In this document: in pieces, positions 49,079-58,753 of the stretch
Layout of the letters: each line of letters opens with the position of its first letter
Position numbering within the stretch: position 1 is the first letter of the stretch
NCBI GenBank assembly: GCA_030685235.1
Contig: MU839127.1
Coordinates: forward strand, 248,001 to 312,000
Length of the DNA: 64,000 nucleotides
Source: Copromyces sp. CBS 386.78
Taxonomy: Eukaryota > Ascomycota > Sordariomycetes > Sordariales > Sordariaceae
Reading direction: 5' to 3'
Notes under the pieces: generated by a model
What the model was told of the DNA's origin: nothing
Databases searched by the model: none
What the model saw: the letters and a program-made list of their open reading frames with translations, nothing else
Program-made: the position numbers and the translations under genes

Positions 49079-49659
49079 ATGTTCAGCTTCCGGCGACTCC
49101 TCCTCGCCGCTGCGCTGTTCCTCGGCGCGATGCTGCTCTTTGCGCAGTCCGCCGAGGCAGCCAAGGGCCCCAAGATCACCCACAAGGTCTACTTCGACAT
49201 TGAGCAGGGCGACAAGCCCCTCGGCCGCATCGTCATCGGTCTCTACGCCAAGACCGTCCCCAAGACCGCTGAGAACTTCCGCGCTCTCGCCACTGGCGAG
49301 AAGGGCTTCGGTTATGAGGGCTCTACCTTCCACCGTGTCATCAAGCAGTTCATGATCCAGGGTGGTGACTTCACCAAGGGCGATGGCACCGGTGGCAAGT
49401 CCAGTATGTTGCTCCCAAGTCCCGTCATGCACTTGAGTCCATGGTATTGACGGTTTATGTACAGTCTATGGTGAGAAGTTCGCCGATGAGAACTTCAAGC
49501 TCAAGCACACCAAGAAGGGCCTCCTCTCCATGGCCAACGCTGGCAAGGACACCAATGGCTCCCAGTTCTTCATTACCACTGTCATCACCTCGTAAGTTGA
49601 CACGCTCTAGCTGTACAGTCTAGGAAGTGCCCGGTTGGCTAACACGCGTTATGTTGCAG

Positions 49660-49696
<37 letters not shown>

Positions 49697-50309
49697 CTCG
49701 AGGGCTACGATGTCGTCGAGAAGATCGAGAACACCAAGACCGGCGCTCGTGATGCTCCTGTTGAGGCCGTCAAGATCGCCAAGAGCGGCGAGCTTGAGGT
49801 TCCCCCTGAAGGTATCCACGTGGAGCTTTAAAAAGCGTCTTCTATCCATCTTTGCGAACCCCCAATCCCCTGCCGTTCACGTTTCCAAACCTGTGTGGGA
49901 AATATCATATACGAGAGGGAAAGATATAGAAGAAAAATTCTTTTGGTAGCCTCATACCTACCATGATGCCCTACTTGTGGATTTGGTTGCCTGTTCTTAT
50001 GACCGTTTACCCGTGTGTATGAGTCCATGTGCTGATGAGTCGGTGTTTTTCTCATCAGGCCTGGAAGGCCAAGCCCAATGGGCATCTCCCGCGTACGCAG
50101 ACGAAGACGAGAAACCTGCTGCTCCTGTCCCTGTCTCCGATTCCAAGCCTCCTGCTCACGACAGCATCCCCGCCGCCGCCGCCGACAAAGACGAAGGTGC
50201 CCCATTGCTCGCCAAGGTTCTTTTCTTTGGCGTGTTGGTTACCGGTCTCGTTGTGTATATTCGCCTTCGTCGCGCCCCTAAGGGTACGTACGGAAAGGGC
50301 ATGGAGTAG
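49079..50309 (+). CDS. Secretory-pathway cyclophilin B with two predicted C-termini
   Basis: Exons 49079-49403, 49465-49591 and 49660-49831 encode 207 aa ending in HVEL, an ER-retention-like tail. If a further intron 49812-50058 (GTATCC donor, CTGAT branch 23 nt before a CATCAG acceptor) is removed, exon 4 (50059-50309) replaces the last codons and gives 284 aa. That form has an acidic/Pro/Ala linker, a membrane span ([19 protein letters not shown]) and a short basic tail. Both forms start with a signal peptide ([25 protein letters not shown] cut near AEA) and hold a complete PPIase domain: [15 protein letters not shown] with the catalytic Arg, GSQFFITT, and the Trp of [11 protein letters not shown] expected to confer cyclosporin binding. 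It catalyses prolyl isomerisation of folding proteins in the ER. Confidence 0.92.
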
Positions 50310-50734
50310 ATAACACCTCGACAGTCTGAAATCTGACAAGCTGCACAACAGGTAGCTTCTGGGGTCTGAGCGGTGGTAACTAGCCGAGACGATTGGGTGT
50401 TAAATTACTTTAGGATCAAATCATGTGCGTATTTGAAGTATGACCTTAGAGGTTGTCTCAGGAGTAGTGGTGGCACTGATGATGATTGCTATGGCGATGT
50501 TGTGGTGTGTCTGTAAGTCGAAGCATAAGTAGCATCACGTGGACCCACATTTTCATCCGTTCGAGTCGCTGGGATATCGAACTTTTTTTTGTAGTACAGT
50601 ACCCGACTTCACAGGAGACCACCACCCCAGGAAAACCTTGAAACATCTTTTTTTACTATCGCCTCGAAACTCCGTCTCAACAAATCCAAAACGAATCAAA
50701 TTCGAAATAGTATATTCAATCAAAAATCGTCAAG
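50310..50734. other. Intergenic region (425 nt)
   Basis: Flank of the cyclophilin gene and promoter/leader of TRM112. Nothing else is seen. Confidence 0.5.
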
Positions 50735-51252
50735 ATGAAGGTCATGACACTCAACTTCCTGACCTGCGCGGTCAAGAACTGCAAGTCGTCCAACGACTCG
50801 TTCCCGCTGCACCCCAAGGAGGCCGAGCTGGCTAAAGACGATATCGAGATCAACCCCCAACTTCTGATCAATGTCCTGCCCCGCATCGACTGGGCTGCTC
50901 TGCGGACCACCTCTACTGAGGTACGTTGGACTTTTTTCTTTTCCCGTTCAATCTGACTCACGATTCCGATGCAATTTCACCTCTCCATCTCACTCCTCTT
51001 CCTCACTCACCCTTGACTCTCATCGACGCCTTCACTAATAAAACACTCCCCCAGCTCGGCTTCCCCACCCTCCCCGAGCAACCCCCCTCGCCAGAGGACC
51101 TCCAGTCCGACGAGGCTCTCCGCAAGGAGCTGCACGAGCTGCTGATGGAGACCCAGATGATGGAGGGCAAGCTCGTGTGCGGTCACTGCGGGCACGAGTA
51201 CGCGGTCAAGAACGGCGTGGCCAACTTCCTCTTGCCTAGCCACTTGGTATGA
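50735..51252 (+). CDS. trm112: TRM112, activator subunit of methyltransferases
   Basis: Exons 50735-50920 and 51055-51252 give 127 aa, the usual length; the intron 50921-51054 (GTACGT donor, CCCAG acceptor) is in phase 0. Trm112 is a small zinc-binding partner that stabilises methyltransferases acting on tRNA (Trm9, Trm11), 18S rRNA (Bud23) and release factor eRF1 (Mtq2). Visible are the start MKVMTLNFLTCAVKNCK, NPQLLINVLPRIDWAAL, and the C-terminal strand EGKLVCGHCGHEYAVKNGVANFLLP, which holds CxxC. With the N-terminal cysteines (C11 and C16) this makes a four-cysteine zinc site. Confidence 0.95.
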
Positions 51253-51892
51253 GCGGAGCGCGAGGCGAGGCGAGAGGGTTTTCATGGACTAGTTGGCGAG
51301 GAAGTGAGCGCGCAGTGGCTACTTCATCGAATGATTATCAGCAAGAGTGGCAGAGGGAGGAGTGGCTCTCACCGGAACTCGGGGGGCGTGATGGGTGGTA
51401 GTCCAGTGTTGATCAAGGGCTACCTACAGTGTCCAGTTGCTCCGGGGGAGGGTAGGGACTCGGAGGATGGCGAAGACCTTTTCTTGAGCGGCGGCTATTT
51501 CAGCATTTTACTTGTTTCACTTTCAAGGCGTTCTGTGAGGGAAATCATCAATAGAGGCATTACCTGGCAATATCAGCGGCGTATAACAAAGGTCTATTCA
51601 CGCAGGCTGAAGTTTCGAAAATTGCACAAGTTTCATACATATCATTGCTCAGGTATACATTCTTGTTTTCATTCCCATCTTCTGTTATTCTAGTGTACGA
51701 ATACGCAATGCTTTAATGATACCCAACCAAGAACAAGAACACGAACCCTCGAACTCCGACCTGACCCCCAAAACCCATATAGCATGATTCCACGGCCAAA
51801 CAAAACTTCCGTTCTACCGTATGCCGCATCTGTTATTCGTTGCATCCCAAGCATTTGAAAAACAAGGAACAAGGGCCTCCACGTTACCCAGT
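51253..51892. other. Convergent 3' flanks, TRM112 and BIG1
   Basis: No gene or repeat that I can identify in these 640 nt. Confidence 0.5.
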
Positions 51893-52960
51893 TTACTGCT
51901 GCTTCTTCTGCGCAGCCGGTCCCATCTCCTTGTCGAAAGCGCCGTACGAGACCTCGAGACTACCGAGAGCCCTCAGCCCGACGCCAAGGATGGAGAGTAT
52001 GACGATGAGAGCGATGATGGCGACGAAAATGCCTGGTTGAGTGTCAGTCTAGTACCTTGGAGCGACTTGAGAGAATAACATACCAGGAGTGAAGAACTGA
52101 TACTTCACAAACAGCGGGCGGTTATCATATGTGGTGTTGCCATTGCCCTTGCCCTCCTGAGAGCTGAAATCTCCGCGCTTGAGGTCCATATGCACCGGCT
52201 CCATGAAATCAGGCTGGTAGGCCTTGAACTCGTTAGGGTCGGATACCATGACAAGGGTATAGTCGCCCTCAAGGGTATCGAGCGTAAGGCCCAGCTGATC
52301 GTCTAAAGTTGCATATGTTAGCATGAGACAACCTAATAGCCTCCGAACCGAACATACCATTAGAGGCCAGAGTTTGCTCCCTCTTATCCTTGTGCTCCAG
52401 GGAAGGCAGATGCGTGAGATCAACCTTGACAATACCGGCAACCTTCCCCTTGGCCGCGCAGGCTTCCTTCACATAATCCTCCAACGAGTGGGTGGAGAGG
52501 TCGCCGACCACCTCCGCAACGCTGAACCGTCCCTTAATATCCTTGCTGGCGATTGTGTCGCATAGACTGCGCATCTTGCAGTGAGAGCCATCGCGAATAT
52601 CGGCGGCGTGCACGTTCGGCTGGGAGACGATAACGTAGTCCCTCGTGGGACAAGAAGAAAGGATATCCTTGGCGGAAGCAATTACTTGATTGCTGGTTTG
52701 GAGCTGATCGTATTTTTCGGGTGTGTTGAGTCTGGTAGAACGGTTTCAAAAGGTTAGCATCGCCTGTTGGAATCATAAATGGATGGGCTAGATGGCTTGG
52801 ATGTGGCACAAGGCCATGATGGTGCGAAGGTAAAGGGACACCACCCGCGGCGACAATTGGACATGACGTACTTGGAGGTGGAAAAGAGGACAAATGGTGA
52901 AGAGTCAGAAAAGGCATGCACCGCCGTGGCGAGCAAAGTTGTTGCTATTGAGAGTTTCAT
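51893..52960 (-). CDS. big1: BIG1, ER membrane protein of V-ATPase assembly and cell-wall glucan synthesis
   Basis: Exons (minus) 52960-52872, 52731-52358, 52302-52084 and 52032-51893 give 273 aa; all donors are GTAYGT. A signal peptide (MKLSIATTLLATAVHAF) starts a lumenal domain with STSKLNTPEKYDQLQ, the CPTRDYVIVSQP strand and two pairs of cysteines (SHCKMRSLCDT). Near the C-terminus comes the family hallmark KYQFFTPGIFVAIIALIVIL, a single membrane span, and a short cytosolic tail ending KKQQ, which may act as a dilysine-type ER signal. Big1 is related to the V-ATPase accessory subunits Voa1 and Ac45 (ATP6AP1). In yeast its loss lowers beta-1,6-glucan. Confidence 0.9.
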
Positions 52961-53395
52961 GGCTGTTAGGTTGTGCACAATTCTCTCTCCGATGTCGTCG
53001 TCGTCGTTAGTTGTCGTTTTGGACGCGATGGGATGGTGTAGTGACAACCGGTAGGGTGTAGCTCCAGATCCAGAGCCCGGGAGCGTGGATGTCACTGCAC
53101 TGAAGAGAGCGTCGGGTCTTGCTGCATGGGATTGGATGCTGGGCGTTCGACCGGCAGGCTATGGGCAGCTTGACGCCAGCGTCAGAGGTAGGGCGGTAAG
53201 AGAAGGCAGAATCCGATAAGGCCGCTTCCTGCACTGCATTGAGTGAACCTTCGGACAGGGGGGTGCTATCAGTAAATTTACAGTTGACCTAGACTTCTCG
53301 CTTGCATCCAAACATCCTTCCCGTCCTTACCTCGACTTCTTGCTCTCTCCACACAACACAACCAAACGAACTTTCCACTCAAACTCAACGTCATA
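52961..53395. other. Divergent promoter region, BIG1 and RRP17
   Basis: 435 nt shared by two divergent genes. Nothing specific is recognised beyond CGTCGTC-rich leader sequence of BIG1. Confidence 0.5.
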
Positions 53396-54159
53396 ATGGA
53401 GAGGGACCCAGCATTCTTTGCCGCGCCACGGCCCAAAAAGGATGGCCTCGTGCCGCCGCCCAAGAAGCGCAAGACAGTTCACAAGGTCGAGGAAATCACA
53501 TTCGACAAGGACGCCCGCACCGAGTATCTTACCGGTTTCCACAAACGCAAACAGGCCCGCATCAAGGCTGCGAAGGCGCAAGCAGAGGAAGAGGCACGGT
53601 TGGAACGAATTAGACTGAGGAAGCAGGTACGTACTGGTCAATCGCTGCTTCTTTCGTGTTCCACGGCAGTAATTCTAACCTACGGCGGATACAGATCAGA
53701 GAGGAGCGCGCGAAGAACCTCGAGGAACATATCCAAACAGTGCACAAGCTTCTCCACGAGGCGGAGCGTGCCGGCACAGACGACAAAAGCTCCGAGAAGA
53801 AGTCGGACGAAGAGTGGGACGGGATATCCGAAGACGAAGTGGCGGAAGAGCCTGCGCTTGATCTTGAGGAGGAGTACATCGATGAAGACCGCTACACGAC
53901 CGTGACAGTAGAAGCTGTCAGCGTAGACAGGGACGGCATCCACAAACCACGGACCTTGAAAGACGAAGAAGATTCCGAAACGGCGAAGAACAAGAAGAAG
54001 AAGGATGCGGCCGAACAGGCGGCCCAACAAGAGGCCGACAAGAAGTCAAAACGAAACTACCCGGAGAAAAAGAAGAAGAGGAAATTCACATACGAAAGCC
54101 GACATGACCGAAACGTCACAGAGAGGAAACAGAGGGCAAAGAAAACGAAGCGGTCGTAA
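53396..54159 (+). CDS. rrp17: RRP17/NOL12, nucleolar pre-rRNA processing exonuclease
   Basis: Exons 53396-53626 and 53695-54159 give 231 aa; the intron 53627-53694 (GTACGT, ACAG) is in phase 0. Rrp17 is a 5'-3' exoribonuclease of the large-subunit pathway. The conserved Nol12 core is at the N-terminus: KKRKTVHKVEEITFDKDART, then EYLTGFHKRKQARIKAAKA and RIRLRKQIREERAKNLEEHI, the last crossing the splice. It is followed by an acidic middle (SEDEVAEEPALDLEEEY) and a strongly basic C-terminus (KKKKRKFTYESRHDRNVTERKQR), normal for nucleolar proteins. It is convergent with the tropomyosin gene. Confidence 0.92.
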
Positions 54160-54466
54160 TGGGTTAGATGACCAAGGAAATAATCTACCGCTGTTCCTGA
54201 CAGCGGTTTCCCTTACAATATTTAGTTCTTGTTTTAAGTACAATATGTGCAATGCTGGGATGATGGATTATGCTTTGAACTAGTAGGTAATATGAGTTGT
54301 ATGTGGAAGTGAGATGACGACTTCGTTTGTCCATCTTATCTCCCCATCCGACAACCCGTGGACAAACGGCATAAAGGGTCAGGCTGATATTCTCGATGCG
54401 GTGACGCTGTGAACAAACGTAAAGAAAGGAATTTCCACCATGTTCCGACTGCATCCGTCAACCAAC
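54160..54466. other. Convergent 3' flanks, RRP17 and tropomyosin
   Basis: About 307 nt of UTR-like DNA; nothing else is seen. Confidence 0.5.
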
Positions 54467-55310
54467 TTAGATGTTGGCGATATCGGCCTGGAACTCCTCC
54501 AAGCTCTTCTGTACCTCGGCGTACTTCTTGGCCATCTCCTCGTACTTGGACTCCCACTGATCGCGCTCTTGCTCGAGGGCCTGAACCTTGCGCTCGAAGT
54601 GGCCGGCCTTGACGTCGGTCTGGCGAAGCCTGTAAAGCGAGGGAAACGGCTTGTTAGTCTCAGTGTCGCAACGAAAAGGAGTTCAGGGGTACGGGGGTGC
54701 GGAAGGTCAAGAGCCCCCCATTTCATCTTCCGGGAACGGGTGTTATTCGATGCGAACGTACTTCTCGTTGGTCTCGCGGAGAGTCTTGTCAGCCTCCTCG
54801 GCCTCCTCTTCAAGAAGTTGAAGTCTCCGTGTCAGCGTCTCGTTCTGAGTGCCTTGTTGCGCGCCATCCTCGGCGGCGCTCTTCAACTCCTTAACCTGGG
54901 TCTCAAGCTTGTCCACCTCACTTTCTAGCACGCTGTTCTTGTGGGAGAGGGAGGTGATCTCCTGCTCCTTCTGGAGGTTCTCCTGTTCGAGGGTCTTGAT
55001 CTTGGTCTGGAGCTCCTCAACCTTGGCCGAAGCCTCGTCAGCCTCGAGGCGGAGCTGGTTCATTTTCTGCAAACATGATCGCACTGGTCAGCATTCTGTC
55101 GACAAAAGAGTATCACCATAGTAGTGTCGAGCCGTCGCGGGCATGTTTAGACCGTCACGAGCAGGCCTGAGGACCACGGATGTGGCGGTGGCCGTAGCTG
55201 GTTGTTGCTCCCATTAAGGGGCTACGCATCGCTGGGCAGTTGGTGGGGTCCACAACAGGGATCAAGCTCTCGAAAGCGGTGATGTTTCTTACCTCCTTGA
55301 TGCGATCCAT
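54467..55310 (-). CDS. tpm1: Tropomyosin
   Basis: Exons (minus) 55310-55293 (only six codons, MDRIKE), 55066-54762 and 54629-54467 give 161 aa, the same length as fission-yeast Cdc8 and yeast Tpm2. The whole protein is one heptad-repeat coiled coil (KMNQLRLEADEASAKVEELQ through SLEEFQADIANI) with almost no proline. It wraps actin cables and rings and controls formin and myosin access. The first intron is long (226 nt) and splits a very short first exon, which leaves room for alternative first exons, but I see no second candidate. The N-terminal MDRIKEKMNQLRLE is typical of fungal tropomyosins. Confidence 0.95.
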
Positions 55311-55954
55311 TATGGCGGTATTAGGTGTTTGTGTGGTAGAAAGGTGAGATTAGAAGAGCGTGATTGCGAGCTGAAGGGTATCTTGAGTGTGAAAAGGGCA
55401 GCTTATGAGGATGGTGTGAATGTGTGGTTGGGTTGATGGAAGGGAAGAGGAGAAGGAGTGGAAGGTAGCGGACAGTGATAGTGGGTTTGCAAATGAGAGT
55501 GCCCCTCCCCTCCATAACGGCCGCCTGCGTGTCTCCCTCGCCTGCCGGACTGGGAAGAGACGGGAGCCATACATCGTGCCCAGATCGGGGGTCCAGCTGG
55601 TCCAGTGCGTCAGTGCGCCAGCGGGCGGTCTGGCAAGTCTGACCATCTGAATGGGCTGCTCACAGCCTCGCGCTGTCTTTCAATTTCCATCCTCATCCAC
55701 TGGGACTTGTCGGTCTGGCCCCGTCTCCCAGGAATCCAACAAGGGGTCGGCTCAAAGTGGGGCAAGTCAAGTTGACCAACTCACTTCGTTGCTCGGCCAA
55801 CGCTTCGCCCGATTGACCTAACAAACAACCGACCAGTCCAAGCACTTGAAGGGAAGACCATCCGTCCAACTACTGGACCCTTTCTCCGCGCAACCAATAT
55901 ACGACTTCACAAACCTTTGGGCATTCGCGAGCAATCCCGTCGCGAAACAACAAG
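55311..55954. other. Divergent region, tropomyosin and D-box protein
   Basis: 644 nt of promoter/leader sequence for two divergent genes, without a gene or repeat of note. Confidence 0.5.
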
Positions 55955-57352
55955 ATGTTGGCAACACATCAAGACCAAGAAAATCGCATCGCGCACCAAG
56001 CTGGAAACGCCAAACAACTATCAGCAAAGACACCCGGCGCTTTGTACCCAAAAACGCCGTTGAAGGTTCCACCCAACGATGAGAACACCACTCGAGTGTT
56101 TGCCGGAAAGGGCACGATTGCAAAAGGCGATAATGGCTTCACCAAGGGAACTCGGGCAAATATGATGACGCCCGGTGAGTGCTCCTTTGATCCCTTTCCG
56201 CAATTGCAAGAGATTGGTTGCGCAAAGAATATGGGTTGACCATTTATCGCAGCCCCTCGAGCTGCCAGAGCGCCGCTCGGGAATAAAACCACCAACGCAA
56301 AGGCAAGAGCGGCACAACAAACCGGTGGAGGCAAGGAACCAGGCGGTGATCTCAAGTCAACCGTGAAGCCAACGACGACCCTCCGTCAAAAGCAGGCCGC
56401 ACCGCAGACCCAAGACCCCAAGCTGGAAGTGCATGTTGACATCAAGCCGAAACATGACGAAGAAGAGGATATTGAGTACTGTCCTCCTCCGGCCCAGGAT
56501 CTTTCGTACGAGTCCGACGTCCTCCCTGCGCACGCCCTGACCTTCGAGTCGCTGAAGCCTGAGAACATGTTCAAGGGATACTACGAGTATTACTACAAGA
56601 GAGTGGACGACAATGGCATGACAGCCAAGGAGAGGGAGATGGCAGAGCGGCAACAACGCGACTTTGCGCGCGGCGACGAACAAATCAAGAAAGATATGGA
56701 GGAGTTTGACTGGAGTATTGGCGACATTCCTGAGAGCAAGGATCTCTTTAGGAAGACTCACGTTGACGCATCTGCAGTTGCTCGTTCCGGAGAAACCAAG
56801 AAGATTGGACGCCTACCAAGCAGGCCGCCCAGTACATTGGTAGCCCGAAGAGCTGCTTCCGCTCTGTCCCATACTTCCGCGAGGGAACGAAGCATATCCC
56901 GCCCACAGTTGAATGGCAAACCCTCTTTGACGGCCGTTAACAAAGGCAGTCTCTTTGCGCGCAAGCCGTCTCTATCAAACGCAAGCCACGCCAGAACCCT
57001 GTCGAAGGACCGTCCAACCTCCAGTGCAACATCCCGGAACACTCTAGGATACACCAGAGGCAGATCGGTTTCTGAAGCTACAAGACCGGCCAGCGCTGCT
57101 GCTAGTAGTCAACAGCAATCTGGGCCAAGGCCTCGCACTTTCTCCCGCACCAGCAGCTTGGTGTCGAATGGGTCAGACAGCACCATCACACCGGCTCGGT
57201 TTGCGCAGGACCAGACAACACAAGAGGTCCAGAAACCACTCGGGCTCCTCTCCATGTTCACCCATGATGAGGAAGAAGAGCACAGTGACCATGAGACTGC
57301 GCCACATTTTGACGATTCCGACGATGATTTCCAGCTCTCTACCGACTTCTGA
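55955..57352 (+). CDS. Conserved fungal protein of unknown function with a destruction-box-like motif
   Basis: Exons 55955-56174 and 56253-57352 give 439 aa; the intron has a GTGAGT donor and TCGCAG acceptor. I do not recognise a catalytic domain. The N-terminal part is basic and has two TP motifs (KTPGALYPKTPLKVPPNDEN) and, just after the splice, RAARAPLGNKTTN. The latter fits RxxL followed by a polar stretch and Asn, as in APC/C destruction boxes. A central acidic segment (EEEDIEYCPPPAQDLSYESD, then ENMFKGYYEYYYKRVDDNG) is followed by a charged helix (AKEREMAERQQRDFARGDEQ). The C-terminal half is Ser/Arg-rich with many possible phosphosites and ends in an acidic tail (DDSDDDFQLSTDF). A securin-like or cell-cycle role is possible but unproved. 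Confidence 0.8.
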
Positions 57353-58753
57353 GCACAGGCGGGCATTGCAAGTCAAGAACTTAGTGGCCAGTCTTTCGGT
57401 TAGTATTTCTACATGAGTGGGGTTGGTGTTTAGATTTTGTTACGGAGTTCCAAGACTGGTTGGTAAAATGGATTATTACGATGGTTGGTTGGTTGGTTGT
57501 TCGGTTGGTGTGGTCGGTTCTTTTACGCACTATGTAACGTTTATGATCAAGCGCTTTTATGGTTGGCATTGGGAGAGGGCTGGTTCGATGGTGTTGAATC
57601 TTCATTGTCGGAGCAAGCGTGGATGATTTGGCGTCTATCCGGAAGAAAGGCGAATAAATGGCCATAATGATGATGTTCTTACACCTTGTTCGGTGTTGGG
57701 AATCGGCAACCGTATAGAACTAGGTTGTCAAAATTGCAAAGCAGGGGACAACAACCTTGTGGGTTTTACTGTATTCAACAACGGGACGCTTTTAGCACTC
57801 TGTGTAAACAGCAGAAAGCGAGTCTTTGAAACAATTTGCATTGTCCGGTCGTCAGTTGTTGGCAATACATGCGATCATCACCAACACATAGTCTTGCCAA
57901 CATGTGGTGATGGAGACAAACAAAAGAGTTGGGGATCTTGTGATGCAATGACGCAGTTGGTTGTAAGAGAAACGGTAAACCGACAGTGGACACAGTGACA
58001 TGTGGATGGCTCCCCACCTCCCCACCCTCATTGCGCTTTCACATTCTTGCAGACGCGACAAATGAAGCGCGACACGGGGTTTAATTGTTAGCGCACAGAC
58101 CAGATGGATGCTTGGCACAGGACGGAACCTGAGTAGCTTTCCGCTTTAGGCTTAGCAATCCCCTTATCCGCCTGCCGCCGTTGTTCTTTCAACTTTCAGC
58201 GGCCGGCGCAAGAAGAATCCACGGTCCACAACCCGGTCTGCGCTGCCCATGCCCTTGTGCCCTTGACGCACCTCCTTGAACACTCTCAAACTTTCGACTT
58301 CATTCAATCCCGCCACGATTTTGACCTGCTCACAACCACCGTCTCCCAGCGTTTTCCGTGTCGCCGACGTCAGCAGGGCTCGCCGTCGTTATTTGATCCA
58401 GATTCATTCCTTCCTTCGCACACAATCGAGCTCACCACGCCCTCATTCGCTATCCCGTTCACCAGCCAGTCACCCCCCGTTCAGCGTTCAGCGTCCAGCG
58501 TCAGCGCCCGCCCTGATCGGCAAAAGGCCCAGTCCCGCCCCGTCCTGTCGCGTGGTTCTCTCTCGCTCTGCAACGCGCGCGTGATTCTGCCCCTCAAAAA
58601 GTTATCGCGGCTTACGTCGCCCACGACTTCGGCCACGGCCCAGCTCAATCGGCACCGCATCGATCCCCTCATGCATGCTATCTCGCAGTATCGCCGACTC
58701 GAGTGATGATGGTAGGAGGAAGGCGGGAGAGGTAGACGTTCCCCATTCTCGCA
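57353..58753. other. Intergenic region and SET1 leader
   Basis: No gene in 1.4 kb. It contains GGTTGGTTGGTT repeats near 57455-57510 and, close to SET1, short upstream reading frames (listed separately). The C/T-rich part from about 58230 is probably the SET1 promoter and leader. Confidence 0.5.
58671..58735 (+). promoter_or_regulatory. Two linked upstream ORFs in the SET1 leader
   Basis: uORF1 at 58671-58706 encodes MHAISQYRRLE and its TGA overlaps the ATG of uORF2 (TGATG). uORF2 at 58706-58735 encodes MMVGGRRER and ends 18 nt before the SET1 start. They matter only if transcription starts upstream of 58671, which the sequence alone cannot show. Confidence 0.45.
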
